Shown here piece by piece: positions 7,350 through 16,816 of a DNA stretch of 64,000 bases; the stretch's first letter is position 1, and every line of letters starts with the position of its first letter. The position numbers were made by a program, and so were the translations under genes. This DNA is from an uncultured Granulosicoccaceae bacterium (GTDB taxonomy: Bacteria > Pseudomonadota > Gammaproteobacteria > Granulosicoccales > Granulosicoccaceae): contig CALLBO010000006.1 in assembly GCA_937998875.1 (NCBI GenBank), positions 28,098-92,097 on the forward strand, written 5' to 3'. The notes under the pieces were generated by a model, which saw only the letters and a list, made by a program, of their open reading frames with translations, did no database searches and had not been told where the DNA came from.

Positions 7350-9602
7350 ATGCAAGCCAATCTCGACGGCCTATCACCAGAAACACCGTATAGTGACGGA
7401 GTGAAGATAGTGAAGGTCGCCGTGGCGGTGCCATTGTCGAGGACTTTTGATTACCTCCCGCGCGGAGAACTGAAAAACTATCATCCTGGTTGCCGGGTTG
7501 TAGTCCCGTTCGGCAGGTCGACTCGCATCGGTGTGGTTACCGGCACTGGCAACACGACCCTTGTTAAGTCGAAACTGAAAGCCGTAACTGAATTACTCGA
7601 CCCGGTTCCCGTGTTGCCAGCAGACATCGTTGAGCTGATTACCTGGGCGGCTTCCTATTATCACCACCCTGTAGGTGAGGCATTTGCCACTGCACTGCCG
7701 GTACAGTTGCGCAAAGGTTCAAGCAATGAAGTCCAACGACCGGGTGCATATGTAGTAACCGACGCCGGGAAGGAAACCGCTGAGGTAAAACGCGCACCGG
7801 CGCAAACAGCGCTACTAAGGTTTATACAACAGAGTGTTGGTGCAGTAAGTGCGGCCGAGTGCAGATTATTTGATAACCGGTGGTCTACAACGATAAAGCC
7901 GCTTATAAAGAAAGGCCTGGTAGAGAAGATCGTTGCAGATTATCGGCCCGGCAGAGCGCCTGTTTCTATTACATTGAATGAAGAGCAGCGTCTTGCGAGT
8001 GAAAAAATACACGCCAACATTGATAAGTATTACTGCGCTTTGATTGACGGGATAACTGGCAGTGGTAAAACAGAAGTGTATCTCGATGTTGCTAGAACGG
8101 TTGTAAAGTCAGGAGGGCAGGTATTGGTATTGTTGCCCGAGATAGGGCTCACCCCGCAACTTGTCTCACGATTCAGAAATGCGCTTGCCTGTCAGGTTGA
8201 GGTATTGCACTCAGGGCTTAATGATACCGAGCGAATGCTCGCGTGGCACGCGGCAGCAGATGGTAGCGCACAAGTGTTAATCGGTACACGCTCAGCTGTT
8301 TTTACACCTATGCCCAGGCTCGAGTTTATAGTTGTAGATGAAGAACACGATGGATCTTTAAAGCAGCAGGATGGTTTCCGTTATCAGGCTCGTGATCTTG
8401 CGATGATGCGTGCCAGAAAGGCTGCTGTTCCAGTGGTACTAGGCTCTGCAACTCCCTCGCTGGAGTCACTTCATAATGCCTCAAAGGGACTTATCGATAC
8501 ACTTTATCTGCGCTCTCGTGCTGCGGGTGCGGTGTTACCGAAGATGGCACTTATTGATAGCCGTGGTGGGGATGTTGAACAGGGTTTGTCTAACAGACTT
8601 TTGCTACAGATGAAACAAGTGCTTGAACGCGGCGAACAGGTAATGGTTTTTATCAATCGGCGTGGTTATGCACCGGTATTGATGTGTGAAACCTGCACCA
8701 GTATCGAAGACTGTAGTCAATGTGATGCGCACATGACTGTTCATGCCAACTCCGGCAGGCTGCGTTGTCATCATTGTGGAGCCGAGCGTGCTATTCCTTT
8801 GCAGTGTGGATCCTGTGAAGCAAGTACCCTGATTAATGTGGGTATGGGCACTGAGCGTATTGATGAATACTTAAGTGAAAAGTTTCCTGATAATAAAGTG
8901 TTGCGCATTGATCGTGACAGCACACGACGTAAAGGTGAATTGCAAAAGCACCTGGCAATGGCGGCTAACGGAGAGGCGCAGATTTTAGTTGGTACGCAAA
9001 TGCTTGCTAAAGGGCACAATTTTCCACTCGTGACGCTGGTGGGAATATTGGATGCCGACAGAGGACTGTTCGGTGCAGACTTTCGCTCAGTAGAACAGAT
9101 GGGTCAGCTGATATTACAAGTTGCCGGCAGAGCCGGACGCGCGGAAAAACCAGGTACGGTTCTGGTGCAGTCCCGCAACCCCGAACATGAGCTTTTACAA
9201 CTGCTGCTGTCTGACGGATATAGTGAATTTGCAAAGCATTTACTCGCAGAGCGTGAGCTGACGGCATGGCCGCCTTATGTTTACATTGCGTTGTTACGCG
9301 CTGAGTCTGCAGAGAAAGCGGCGGCGAGTAAGTTTCTTGGTGAGATCAAGAATCTCATCGGCTCACAGCTTGCGCAAAATTCAGATCTCGCAGAAATCAA
9401 ATCACAACTGTCAGTCTTGGGGCCCGCACACGCACCAATGGAGCGTCTTGCTGGTCGCTATCGGTCACAACTGTTGATCTTGTCGAAAGACAGAAAACCG
9501 TTGCACACGGTGCTTGCGTGGCTTCGCCCGACACTGGAAATGCATCCTTCGGCGCGAAAGGTGCGTTGGTCTTTAGATGTTGACCCCTACGATATGTTGT
9601 AA
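7350..9602 (+). CDS. priA: Primosomal protein N' (PriA), replication restart helicase
   Basis: A 3'-to-5' DNA helicase that recognises stalled or repaired forks and starts reloading of DnaB. The N-terminal DNA-binding part has the family hallmark VPLSRTFDYL. The helicase core has Walker A GITGSGKTEVYL (about residue 234) and the DEEH box VVDEEHDGSLKQQDG (about residue 330). A zinc-binding insertion shows the four CxxC pairs (CETC, CSQC, CHHC, CGSC), then the GTQMLAKGHNFP and AGRAGRAEKPG helicase motifs. The ATG at 7350 has little ribosome-site support. GTG at 7401 or 7410 (the latter after GGAG) would better match the usual N-terminus, so the first 17-20 residues may not be translated. Confidence 0.96.
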   Translation: MQANLDGLSPETPYSDGVKIVKVAVAVPLSRTFDYLPRGELKNYHPGCRVVVPFGRSTRIGVVTGTGNTTLVKSKLKAVTELLDPVPVLPADIVELITWAASYYHHPVGEAFATALPVQLRKGSSNEVQRPGAYVVTDAGKETAEVKRAPAQTALLRFIQQSVGAVSAAECRLFDNRWSTTIKPLIKKGLVEKIVADYRPGRAPVSITLNEEQRLASEKIHANIDKYYCALIDGITGSGKTEVYLDVARTVVKSGGQVLVLLPEIGLTPQLVSRFRNALACQVEVLHSGLNDTERMLAWHAAADGSAQVLIGTRSAVFTPMPRLEFIVVDEEHDGSLKQQDGFRYQARDLAMMRARKAAVPVVLGSATPSLESLHNASKGLIDTLYLRSRAAGAVLPKMALIDSRGGDVEQGLSNRLLLQMKQVLERGEQVMVFINRRGYAPVLMCETCTSIEDCSQCDAHMTVHANSGRLRCHHCGAERAIPLQCGSCEASTLINVGMGTERIDEYLSEKFPDNKVLRIDRDSTRRKGELQKHLAMAANGEAQILVGTQMLAKGHNFPLVTLVGILDADRGLFGADFRSVEQMGQLILQVAGRAGRAEKPGTVLVQSRNPEHELLQLLLSDGYSEFAKHLLAERELTAWPPYVYIALLRAESAEKAAASKFLGEIKNLIGSQLAQNSDLAEIKSQLSVLGPAHAPMERLAGRYRSQLLILSKDRKPLHTVLAWLRPTLEMHPSARKVRWSLDVDPYDML

Positions 9603-10000
9603 GTCGGTTACCGCTAGTATCTATATCTAGTGTTTTGAGCAGTTTGGCACCAGTCATGTCCAATTCTCTTTAGGGATTTTATCTGCTGACTTTTCCTTCA
9701 GAACCTAAAGCGTTAGAATAGGAAGTGCCAGTAAGCGATTGATAAAACAATTGAAAGTGAACGCAGATACGGATATTGTATCGGCTTGGAAAGGAGGCGG
9801 AAGTGCCCGAAATCCGTTGCCGGCGCGAACAAACCGGTCTGCGGCTTGCTGTAAAAACCTGGCGTAGCCCGTAGTTAGGGCTAAAGTTAACGTAATAGTC
9901 CGGTTTCTTGTTGTTTACTGCCAAGTTTGTTGCTGTTTACTGTTAGGAAAATGCGTCAACACCGAGCGCGGCCGTACTGTACTTTAATGAATAGAATCAC
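9603..10000. other. Gap between priA and the SPOR gene
   Basis: About 400 bases without a supported gene. An 81-codon minus-strand frame (9679-9924) has no recognisable domain. The right part holds two imperfect copies of TTGYTGTTTACTG 22 bases apart (separate entry) and presumably the SPOR-gene promoter. In many gammaproteobacteria argS lies between priA and the SPOR gene; it is absent here. Confidence 0.5.
9908..9942 (+). repeat. Two direct repeats 22 bp apart upstream of the SPOR gene
   Basis: TTGTTGTTTACTG at 9908-9920 and TTGCTGTTTACTG at 9930-9942 differ at one base. The 22-bp period is about two DNA turns, so a protein could bind both on one face. They lie about 60 bases before the SPOR gene start, in promoter range. 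No regulator is known. Confidence 0.3.
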
Positions 10001-10801
10001 ATGATCTATCGACAATTACCGAAATTATCGCCGCATCTGTCGCAGAGCGGGGTATCGAAGCTCAGCGGTGCTAAGAGCCGCGGTTCCCAGCAGGGCATCG
10101 GGCAGTGGTGGATGGTGCTTACTATAGGCGTCATGGTCGGCTTTATCTTTGGCTTTATTCTGTTCCTGTCGCGCCTTCCCAATGATCACTATACGCTGGT
10201 AGAAACCGAACGCGGAATTGAACAAATAGATGGCGCTGATGCAGATCAGTTTGTTTTTTACGATAGCCTGTCTGACAGTGATAGCCTGGTACCAAACGCT
10301 GAAGCGAATGAAATGCCATCGTTTACGGTTCGTAGTAATAGTGAAGGTAAGTATGGCGCGGGTGTCAATGAGAGACCCGGTGCAGTTCAGATCGCCGATG
10401 AGCTGACTGTCGGTACTGACGTTGCACCCGTTGAAATTGCTGCTGCCAGTGGTGCGACGATAAGCGCTACCGGAGCCGCTGCGAGTACAGTCCCGAGAGC
10501 CCCGGGCTCTGCCAGTGCTAACAACGGTACTGGAGAAACTGTTGTCAGGCGTGATACAGCTTCCACTTTTTATTATCTGCAAGCCGGGGCGTTTGCAAGT
10601 GCCGATGATGCGAATCGACTGCAACGCAAGCTGGTGCAATCGGGTATGGATGCTTTCATCAATAAAGTTGCTATCGAAGGTAAACGGTGGCATCGCGTTC
10701 GGCTTGGGCCTTTTTATGATTCAGACAGTCTTTACTCTGCCCAGAACCGCCTTGGCCGCAGCGGTGTCAGTTACCTTGTAGTGAAGGTTCAAAAAGGGTA
10801 G
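10001..10801 (+). CDS. SPOR-domain membrane protein, FtsN-like
   Basis: A 266-residue bitopic inner-membrane protein. It has a short basic cytoplasmic tail, one transmembrane helix at about residues 37-60 (MVLTIGVMVGFIFGFILFLS), a long Ala/Ser/Thr/Gly-rich periplasmic linker and a C-terminal SPOR domain from about residue 188 (FYYLQAGAFASADDANRL through YLVVKVQKG). SPOR domains bind glycan strands stripped of stem peptides at the septum, so a role in cell division is likely. The layout and the position after priA match FtsN-type proteins. I do not see the short essential FtsN segment clearly enough to give the gene symbol. hrpA follows after 60 bases. Confidence 0.88.
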   Translation: MIYRQLPKLSPHLSQSGVSKLSGAKSRGSQQGIGQWWMVLTIGVMVGFIFGFILFLSRLPNDHYTLVETERGIEQIDGADADQFVFYDSLSDSDSLVPNAEANEMPSFTVRSNSEGKYGAGVNERPGAVQIADELTVGTDVAPVEIAAASGATISATGAAASTVPRAPGSASANNGTGETVVRRDTASTFYYLQAGAFASADDANRLQRKLVQSGMDAFINKVAIEGKRWHRVRLGPFYDSDSLYSAQNRLGRSGVSYLVVKVQKG

Positions 10802-10861
10802 CAGCTAAGTTGGCTGGCTATCGCCGGCTAATGACAATACCGCTCACACCGACTGGCTATC

Positions 10862-13800
10862 ATGAGTGACAAAGCCATTGATGTAGTCGCACTTCGTCGT
10901 GAGATTAAAACGTGTATGGAGTGTGACCAGCACCGTCTGCGGAATCGTTTAAAGCGACTCTCTGATACTGCTGCAGGCAAAGCTACGGTTGATACCGACG
11001 CTTTGAATAAGCTCCGGCAGGCTATTAAAGAATCTGCATCCAGAAGAGCGACGAGGCTCTCCGTATTACCGCAGCCGGACTATCCTGCAGAGTTGCCGAT
11101 AGTTCAGCACCGTGATGCGATCATTGAGTCCATTCGCAAGCATCCTGTAACCATTATCTGTGGTGAAACCGGTTCTGGTAAAACAACACAGATTCCCAAG
11201 ATGTGTCTTGAAGCCGGCCGTGGAGTTAATGGTTTAATCGGTCATACCCAACCGCGCCGTCTTGCTGCGCGTAGCGTCTCCAGCCGGATAGCATCCGAGT
11301 TGAAATCTGAAGTCGGTAGTACTGTTGGATTTAAAGTTCGCTTTAGTGATCAGGTGTCTTCATCGAGTTACATCAAATTGATGACAGATGGAATTCTGCT
11401 GGCCGAGATTCAGTCTGATCCGTGGTTAAACCAGTATGACACGCTCATCATCGATGAAGCACATGAAAGATCACTGAATATTGATTTTATTCTCGGCTAC
11501 TTGAAACGCTTATTGCAAAAGCGCCGTGATTTAAGAGTCATTATTACCTCTGCCACAATTGATCCCGATACTTTCTCAAAACACTTTAATGATGCGCCGA
11601 TTGTTCTTGCGCAGGGACGCAGTTACCCGGTTGAAGTGCGTTATCGCCCCTGGGGAGAAAACGAAGAAGACGAGCGCGATCAACCGCAGGCGATATTTGA
11701 TGCCTGCGATGAGCTGGCATCTACCGGATCGGGCGACATACTGGTGTTTCTTCCCGGTGAAAGAGATATCAGAGAGGCTGCGGATCATGTAACTAAGGCA
11801 AGTAGTGGCAGTCGTCTGCTGCGTGGTGTTGAAGTTATTCCGTTGCTGGCAAGGTTGTCTGCAGCCGAGCAGGCAAAGATCTTTCAATCGCATAGTGGCA
11901 GGCGAATCGTGCTCGCCACCAATGTAGCTGAAACTTCGTTAACGGTGCCTGGTATACGCTTTGTGGTGGATACCGGTATGGCGCGGGTTTCCCGTTACAG
12001 TGTGCGCAGCAAGGTACAACGTCTGCCGATTGAAAAGGTCTCTCAGGCATCGGCAAATCAGCGCAAAGGTCGTTGTGGTCGTGAAGCTCCGGGGGTATGC
12101 ATCAGGCTATATGCGGAAGATGATTTTGATCAACGGCCTGAGTTTACAGAACCTGAAATTTTAAGAACCAACCTCGCCTCGGTTATTTTGCAGATGGAAG
12201 TTTCAAAGCTGGGTCGGGTCGAGGACTTTCCATTTGTGCAGGCACCGGATGCACGCCTTATCAACGATGGCTACCGGTTGTTACTCGAACTAGGTGCGGT
12301 AGATCACAAAAAGAAACTCACCAAAACGGGACGGCAACTGGCGCGCTTTCCTGTTGATCCACGCTTTGCCCGGATGGTGTTGGCAGCTAAAGAAGAGCAC
12401 TGTTTGTCGGAGGTGCTGACAGTGGTCAGCGCACTTTCTGTGCAGGATCCTCGTGAGCGACCGATGAACAAGCAGCAGGCAGCAGATGAGTTGCATGCGG
12501 AGTTCAATCATGAAAAGTCAGACTTTCTATCGATTGTGAATATGTGGGAGTTTTGCCGGGTACAAAGTGATCGTTTGTCTTCAAACCAGTTTCGTAAAAT
12601 GTGTAAGCAGCGGTTTTTGTCTTACATGCGAGTGCGGGAGTGGCGTGACATCAGAAGGCAGTTGCAACAAACATTAAAAACTATAAACGCTAAAGAGAAT
12701 ACCAAAGAAGCAAGTTATGACAGTGTTCACCGTGCATTACTAAGCGGATTGCTTGGCAATATAGCTATCAAGGAAGATCGCAACGAATACCACAGTACTC
12801 GTAATCGAAAGTTAATGTTGTTTCCGGGGTCCGGTTTGTTCGGTAAAGGCCCCAAGTGGATTATGGCAGCAGAGATTAGCGAAACAACGCGACTATATGC
12901 CAGATGTGTTGCCGGTATTGATCCGATGTGGGTGGAGTCTGCCGGTGAGTCGCTGTTAAAGCACAGCTATTCGGGTGCTGGCTGGGGTAGAAAAAGAGCG
13001 CAGGTCGGCGCGCTGCGTAAGTCTACGTTGTACGGATTGGTGGTAATTGAAAAGCGCCGTGTGAACTACGGCCCGATCAATCCGGTGGAATCACGGCAGA
13101 TATTCATTCGTGAAGGGCTGGTCGACGGTAACTACAACACACAGGCAAGTTTTTATAAACACAATTTAAAACTGATTGATGAGGTGGTTTCACTGGAGGA
13201 TAAAACCCGTCGCAAAGATATTCTTATTGAACCTGAAGAGTTGTTTCAGTTTTACGATGAAATTATTCCAGAAGGAATCTACTCGGGTCCGCAGTTTGAG
13301 AAGTGGCGTGAATCGTATGAAAGAGATGCGCCGCGAGGTTTGTATTTAAGTAAAGAATATCTGGTCAAAGATGAAGACCCGGATATTGATCAAAACGATT
13401 TTCCCGATCAAATGGAATTTTCAGGTCTGGTGCTGCCTCTGAAATATCACTTCAGACCTGGTGCCGGCGACGATGGCGTGACATTAGTGATACCGGCGAG
13501 TTTGTTGAACCGGGTCGAAGCCAAAAAGTGTCAATGGCTGGTGCCGGGTATGCTGGAGGATAAAGTGATTGCAATGATCAAATCGCTGCCAAAGCTTCTA
13601 CGGCGTAATTTTGTACCGGCGCCTGACTATGCAGCGCAATCATTGTCGATGATGCAGCAGGACACCAATCAATCACTACTCGATGCGCTATCCCGTGTGT
13701 TGCAGAAGATGACGGGTGTGCACTTAGCAGCGACTGATTGGCAGTTAGAGCAGTTACCGGTACACCTGCTGATGCGTTATGAAATTCTTGATGCCGATGG

Positions 13801-14743
13801 AAAAACCATAGACGAGGGTCGCGATATTGAACGCCTTCAGGCTAAATATGTTGATCAAATAGAAGAAAGCCTTGCCTCTGATTCAGGTAATTCTTTTGAG
13901 CGTACTGAATTAACAGATTGGAACTTTGGTGATCTGCCGGAATGGGTAGAGGTAAATACCCAGGGTGTCCAAATGAAAGGCTATCCCGCATTGGTTGAGG
14001 AGACTGGTACGGTCAGCCTGCGCCTGTTTGCGACAGAAGAGGCCGCCAACGGCGCTATGCACAATGGGCTGCGGTTGTTGTATAAAAAGCGCTTGTCAAA
14101 AGAGTTGAAATATTTGATTAAAAATCTACCCGGTATTGACGTGTTGTGCTTAAGGTTTGCATCTATCGGAAAAAGTGATGTGTTGAAGCATGACATTGTG
14201 GATGCTTGCGTTGACATGGCGTTAATCAATGACAGGCCCTATCCTCGTACCCGGGAAGATTTCATGGTTAATCTTGATCGACATAAAAATGATCTGGTCA
14301 CACACGCAAACACAATTTGCGAGCAACTCGCGAAGGCGTTTGAAACATACCGTGAAGTATCGAAACGTATGAGTGGTTCAGTATCACTCAGTTGGGTTGA
14401 GGCGGTCGCCGATATTAAAGACCAGATAGCACACCTGGTCTATCCGGGTTTTGTTGTCAAGACACCGGTGGAGAGATTGCGTCGACTGCCGGTTTATTTT
14501 AAAGCCATAGATAAACGTCTGGATGGTCTGGATCGTGAGCCTGATCGGGACCGGCGTCGACGTGCGGAAATTATCCCGGTGTGGGAACGCATTAAAGAGA
14601 CAGGGACGAATGCAGAAATCAGTCACATCCGGTGGCTTCTGGAAGAGTTGCGTGTCTCCATATATGCACAGGAACTAGGCACCAGCGATAAAGTGTCGGT
14701 GGGAAGGCTTGAGTCAATGCTGGAGAAAGCTACAAGGCAATAA
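10862..14743 (+). CDS. hrpA: ATP-dependent RNA helicase HrpA
   Basis: A DEAH-box RNA helicase of 1293 residues, the usual size of bacterial HrpA (about 1300). Walker A GETGSGKTTQ starts at about residue 101 and the DEAH box (IIDEAHERSLNIDF) at about residue 198. SATID, LVFLPGERDI and QRKGRCGREAPG supply the later helicase motifs. Helicase-associated and OB-fold domains follow, then the long DUF3418 C-terminal region typical of HrpA. HrpA has been linked to rescue of stalled or collided ribosomes and to mRNA processing. The ATG start is sound and no frame is disrupted. It is probably transcribed with the SPOR gene. Confidence 0.95.
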   Translation: MSDKAIDVVALRREIKTCMECDQHRLRNRLKRLSDTAAGKATVDTDALNKLRQAIKESASRRATRLSVLPQPDYPAELPIVQHRDAIIESIRKHPVTIICGETGSGKTTQIPKMCLEAGRGVNGLIGHTQPRRLAARSVSSRIASELKSEVGSTVGFKVRFSDQVSSSSYIKLMTDGILLAEIQSDPWLNQYDTLIIDEAHERSLNIDFILGYLKRLLQKRRDLRVIITSATIDPDTFSKHFNDAPIVLAQGRSYPVEVRYRPWGENEEDERDQPQAIFDACDELASTGSGDILVFLPGERDIREAADHVTKASSGSRLLRGVEVIPLLARLSAAEQAKIFQSHSGRRIVLATNVAETSLTVPGIRFVVDTGMARVSRYSVRSKVQRLPIEKVSQASANQRKGRCGREAPGVCIRLYAEDDFDQRPEFTEPEILRTNLASVILQMEVSKLGRVEDFPFVQAPDARLINDGYRLLLELGAVDHKKKLTKTGRQLARFPVDPRFARMVLAAKEEHCLSEVLTVVSALSVQDPRERPMNKQQAADELHAEFNHEKSDFLSIVNMWEFCRVQSDRLSSNQFRKMCKQRFLSYMRVREWRDIRRQLQQTLKTINAKENTKEASYDSVHRALLSGLLGNIAIKEDRNEYHSTRNRKLMLFPGSGLFGKGPKWIMAAEISETTRLYARCVAGIDPMWVESAGESLLKHSYSGAGWGRKRAQVGALRKSTLYGLVVIEKRRVNYGPINPVESRQIFIREGLVDGNYNTQASFYKHNLKLIDEVVSLEDKTRRKDILIEPEELFQFYDEIIPEGIYSGPQFEKWRESYERDAPRGLYLSKEYLVKDEDPDIDQNDFPDQMEFSGLVLPLKYHFRPGAGDDGVTLVIPASLLNRVEAKKCQWLVPGMLEDKVIAMIKSLPKLLRRNFVPAPDYAAQSLSMMQQDTNQSLLDALSRVLQKMTGVHLAATDWQLEQLPVHLLMRYEILDADGKTIDEGRDIERLQAKYVDQIEESLASDSGNSFERTELTDWNFGDLPEWVEVNTQGVQMKGYPALVEETGTVSLRLFATEEAANGAMHNGLRLLYKKRLSKELKYLIKNLPGIDVLCLRFASIGKSDVLKHDIVDACVDMALINDRPYPRTREDFMVNLDRHKNDLVTHANTICEQLAKAFETYREVSKRMSGSVSLSWVEAVADIKDQIAHLVYPGFVVKTPVERLRRLPVYFKAIDKRLDGLDREPDRDRRRRAEIIPVWERIKETGTNAEISHIRWLLEELRVSIYAQELGTSDKVSVGRLESMLEKATRQ

Positions 14744-15022
14744 GGCGGCGGCAATCGCCAGAGCAACAAGGGTGTACAAGCCGACCGAATATTCTCTGGT
14801 GTCGAAGTAGCCCCGGTGATCACAGAAGCAACCATAGAAGTAACAATTAATGCTCGAGCGTCGCGGTCCTGGTCGCGTCTTTTATCTTAGCCGCATTCGT
14901 GACCGAATAGCTGTTTACTTTGCCAGTCCCGCCACCTATAGTTTTGCTGTAACCCCTCGTACACGGTATCCGGGTTTTCGCGCGAAATCTGGCAGACAGT
15001 CAGGAAGTGGCAACAAACTATA

Positions 15023-16816
15023 ATGAAATCCAGCAATTCTTCAGATCCCGATCACTTTCATCGGGTCGTCGATTGTCAGTGGGGTTGTCCAGCCCACACT
15101 GATGTCCCCCGCTACATCCGCCAGATCGCTCAAGGTGACTTCACCGGGGCGTACCTCGAAAATCGAAAGTCCAATGTGTTTCCGGGCGTTTTGGGGCGAG
15201 TATGCGACAGACCGTGTGAGCCTGCGTGCCGACGTGGCAGACTCGATGAGGCGCCGGTAGCAATATGCCGATTGAAGCGGGTAGCCGCAGATCTCTCTGA
15301 TGACATTCGCGATAAACTCCCCCCGAAGGGTAAATCGAACAACAAGCGAATCGCTTGTGTCGGTGCGGGTTGCGCGTCATTGACCGTTGCCAATGATCTT
15401 TTGCCATTAGGCTACGACATCACCATATTCGAGCAACACGATAAGCCTGGTGGCTTGATGCGTACCAACATTCCATCTTTCCGTCTGCCCGCAGAGGTGC
15501 TGGACGATGAAATTGATTTGATTGTGGAGCGTGGTGTTGATCTGAGACTTAACACCCAAATAGATAGCATGAAACAATTGCTTGAAGAAGGCTTTGATTC
15601 CGTCTTTGTCGGTACAGGTGCGCCGCGTGGTAAAGATCTGGATCTGCCGGGCCGTAACGACACTGATCGGATCCATATTGGTATTGACTGGCTCGAATCT
15701 GTGGCATTCGAACACAGAGATAGCATTGGTGAAAATGTACTCATCATCGGCGTAGGTAACACGGCGATGGACTGTTGCCGATCTGCGCTGCGGCTTGGTG
15801 GCAAAAATGTATCAGTAGTAGCGCGCAAGCCGCGCGGCTGGTTCAAGGCGAGTGCCTGGGAACTTGAGGATGCCGAAGAGGAAAATGTGAATATTCTGGT
15901 GAATCATTCACCCAAATCTTTTGTTGTTGAAGACGGTGTACTTAAAGGTATGACCTTCGACAAGATGCACTATGAAATTGATGACAAAGGTGAATTGGCG
16001 TCATCTGAAATTATAGAAGAAGTATTTTTACCTTGTGACGATGTGATACTCGCGATCGGACAGGACAACGCATTCCCGTGGATAGAACGTGATATCGGCT
16101 TGTCATTCAATAAGTGGGATGCACCCGATGTCAATGAGGTCACTCACGGTGTTGAGTTGCCGGGCGTGTTTTTTGGTGGTGACTCCGCCTTTGGACCAAA
16201 GAATATTATCTGGGCGGTTGAGCATGGCCATCGTGCGGCAATATCTATACACAAATATTGCAGCGGTGAAGATATTTCTGAGCGTCCGCCGCGCGGTATG
16301 AATCTGTTATCCACCAAAATGGGTATCCACGAGTGGAGTTATTCGAACGACTTTGATGATTCAGAAAGACGACAGATGCGTCATGTTGAACTAACCGAAC
16401 GTTTTAAGAATATTCGTATTGAAGTAGAGCTGGGGTTTGATCCGGAACAGACAGCAAAAGAAGTTGAGCGTTGTTTAAATTGCGATATACAAACTGTATT
16501 CACAGAGAAACTCTGTATTGAATGCGATGCATGTATGGACGTTTGTCCGGTTTACTGTCTGACAATTACCGAAGATGGTGAAGAGGATGATCTGCGTCAA
16601 CGATTGCGTGCCCCGGCGGATAACAAAGATCAGGTGCTGTATGTCTCTGATGCACTGCCGCAGACCGGTAAGGTAATGGTAAAAGATGAAAATCTCTGCA
16701 TTCATTGTGGCTTGTGTGCGGAACGATGTCCCACTGGCGCATGGGATATGCGTAAATCACAACTGAAGATTCCATACGCAAGTAAAACACTTGAAGAAGA
16801 AGTCAATGTCAGCTGA
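15023..16816 (+). CDS. FAD/Fe-S oxidoreductase (GltD-like) subunit of a 2-oxoacid:acceptor oxidoreductase
   Basis: A 597-residue cytosolic electron-transfer subunit. The N-terminal Fe-S domain has CQWGCPAHTDVP and CDRPCEPACRRG, as in glutamate synthase small subunit. A Rossmann FAD site follows (ACVGAGCASLTVANDL, about residue 113), then an NAD(P) site (VLIIGVGNTAMDCCRSAL, about residue 240). The C-terminus is a 2[4Fe-4S] ferredoxin domain with CIECDACMDVCP and CIHCGLCAERCP. The most direct reading is that it passes electrons between NAD(P) and the KorA/KorB-like subunits encoded downstream, as proposed for KorC-type proteins. Its end overlaps the next gene by 11 bases, so the operon is tightly coupled. 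Confidence 0.85.
   Translation: MKSSNSSDPDHFHRVVDCQWGCPAHTDVPRYIRQIAQGDFTGAYLENRKSNVFPGVLGRVCDRPCEPACRRGRLDEAPVAICRLKRVAADLSDDIRDKLPPKGKSNNKRIACVGAGCASLTVANDLLPLGYDITIFEQHDKPGGLMRTNIPSFRLPAEVLDDEIDLIVERGVDLRLNTQIDSMKQLLEEGFDSVFVGTGAPRGKDLDLPGRNDTDRIHIGIDWLESVAFEHRDSIGENVLIIGVGNTAMDCCRSALRLGGKNVSVVARKPRGWFKASAWELEDAEEENVNILVNHSPKSFVVEDGVLKGMTFDKMHYEIDDKGELASSEIIEEVFLPCDDVILAIGQDNAFPWIERDIGLSFNKWDAPDVNEVTHGVELPGVFFGGDSAFGPKNIIWAVEHGHRAAISIHKYCSGEDISERPPRGMNLLSTKMGIHEWSYSNDFDDSERRQMRHVELTERFKNIRIEVELGFDPEQTAKEVERCLNCDIQTVFTEKLCIECDACMDVCPVYCLTITEDGEEDDLRQRLRAPADNKDQVLYVSDALPQTGKVMVKDENLCIHCGLCAERCPTGAWDMRKSQLKIPYASKTLEEEVNVS

Noticed and set aside
9679-9924. An 81-codon minus-strand frame between priA and the SPOR gene
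   Set aside because: No domain, no ribosome site that decides a start, and a composition unlike its neighbours.
14623-14835. A 70-codon minus-strand frame at the end of hrpA
   Set aside because: Mostly antisense to the well-supported hrpA coding sequence and shows no family features.
16791-16805. TTG start for the KorA-like gene
   Set aside because: The ATG at 16806 has the GAAGAAG ribosome site and gives the usual family N-terminus.
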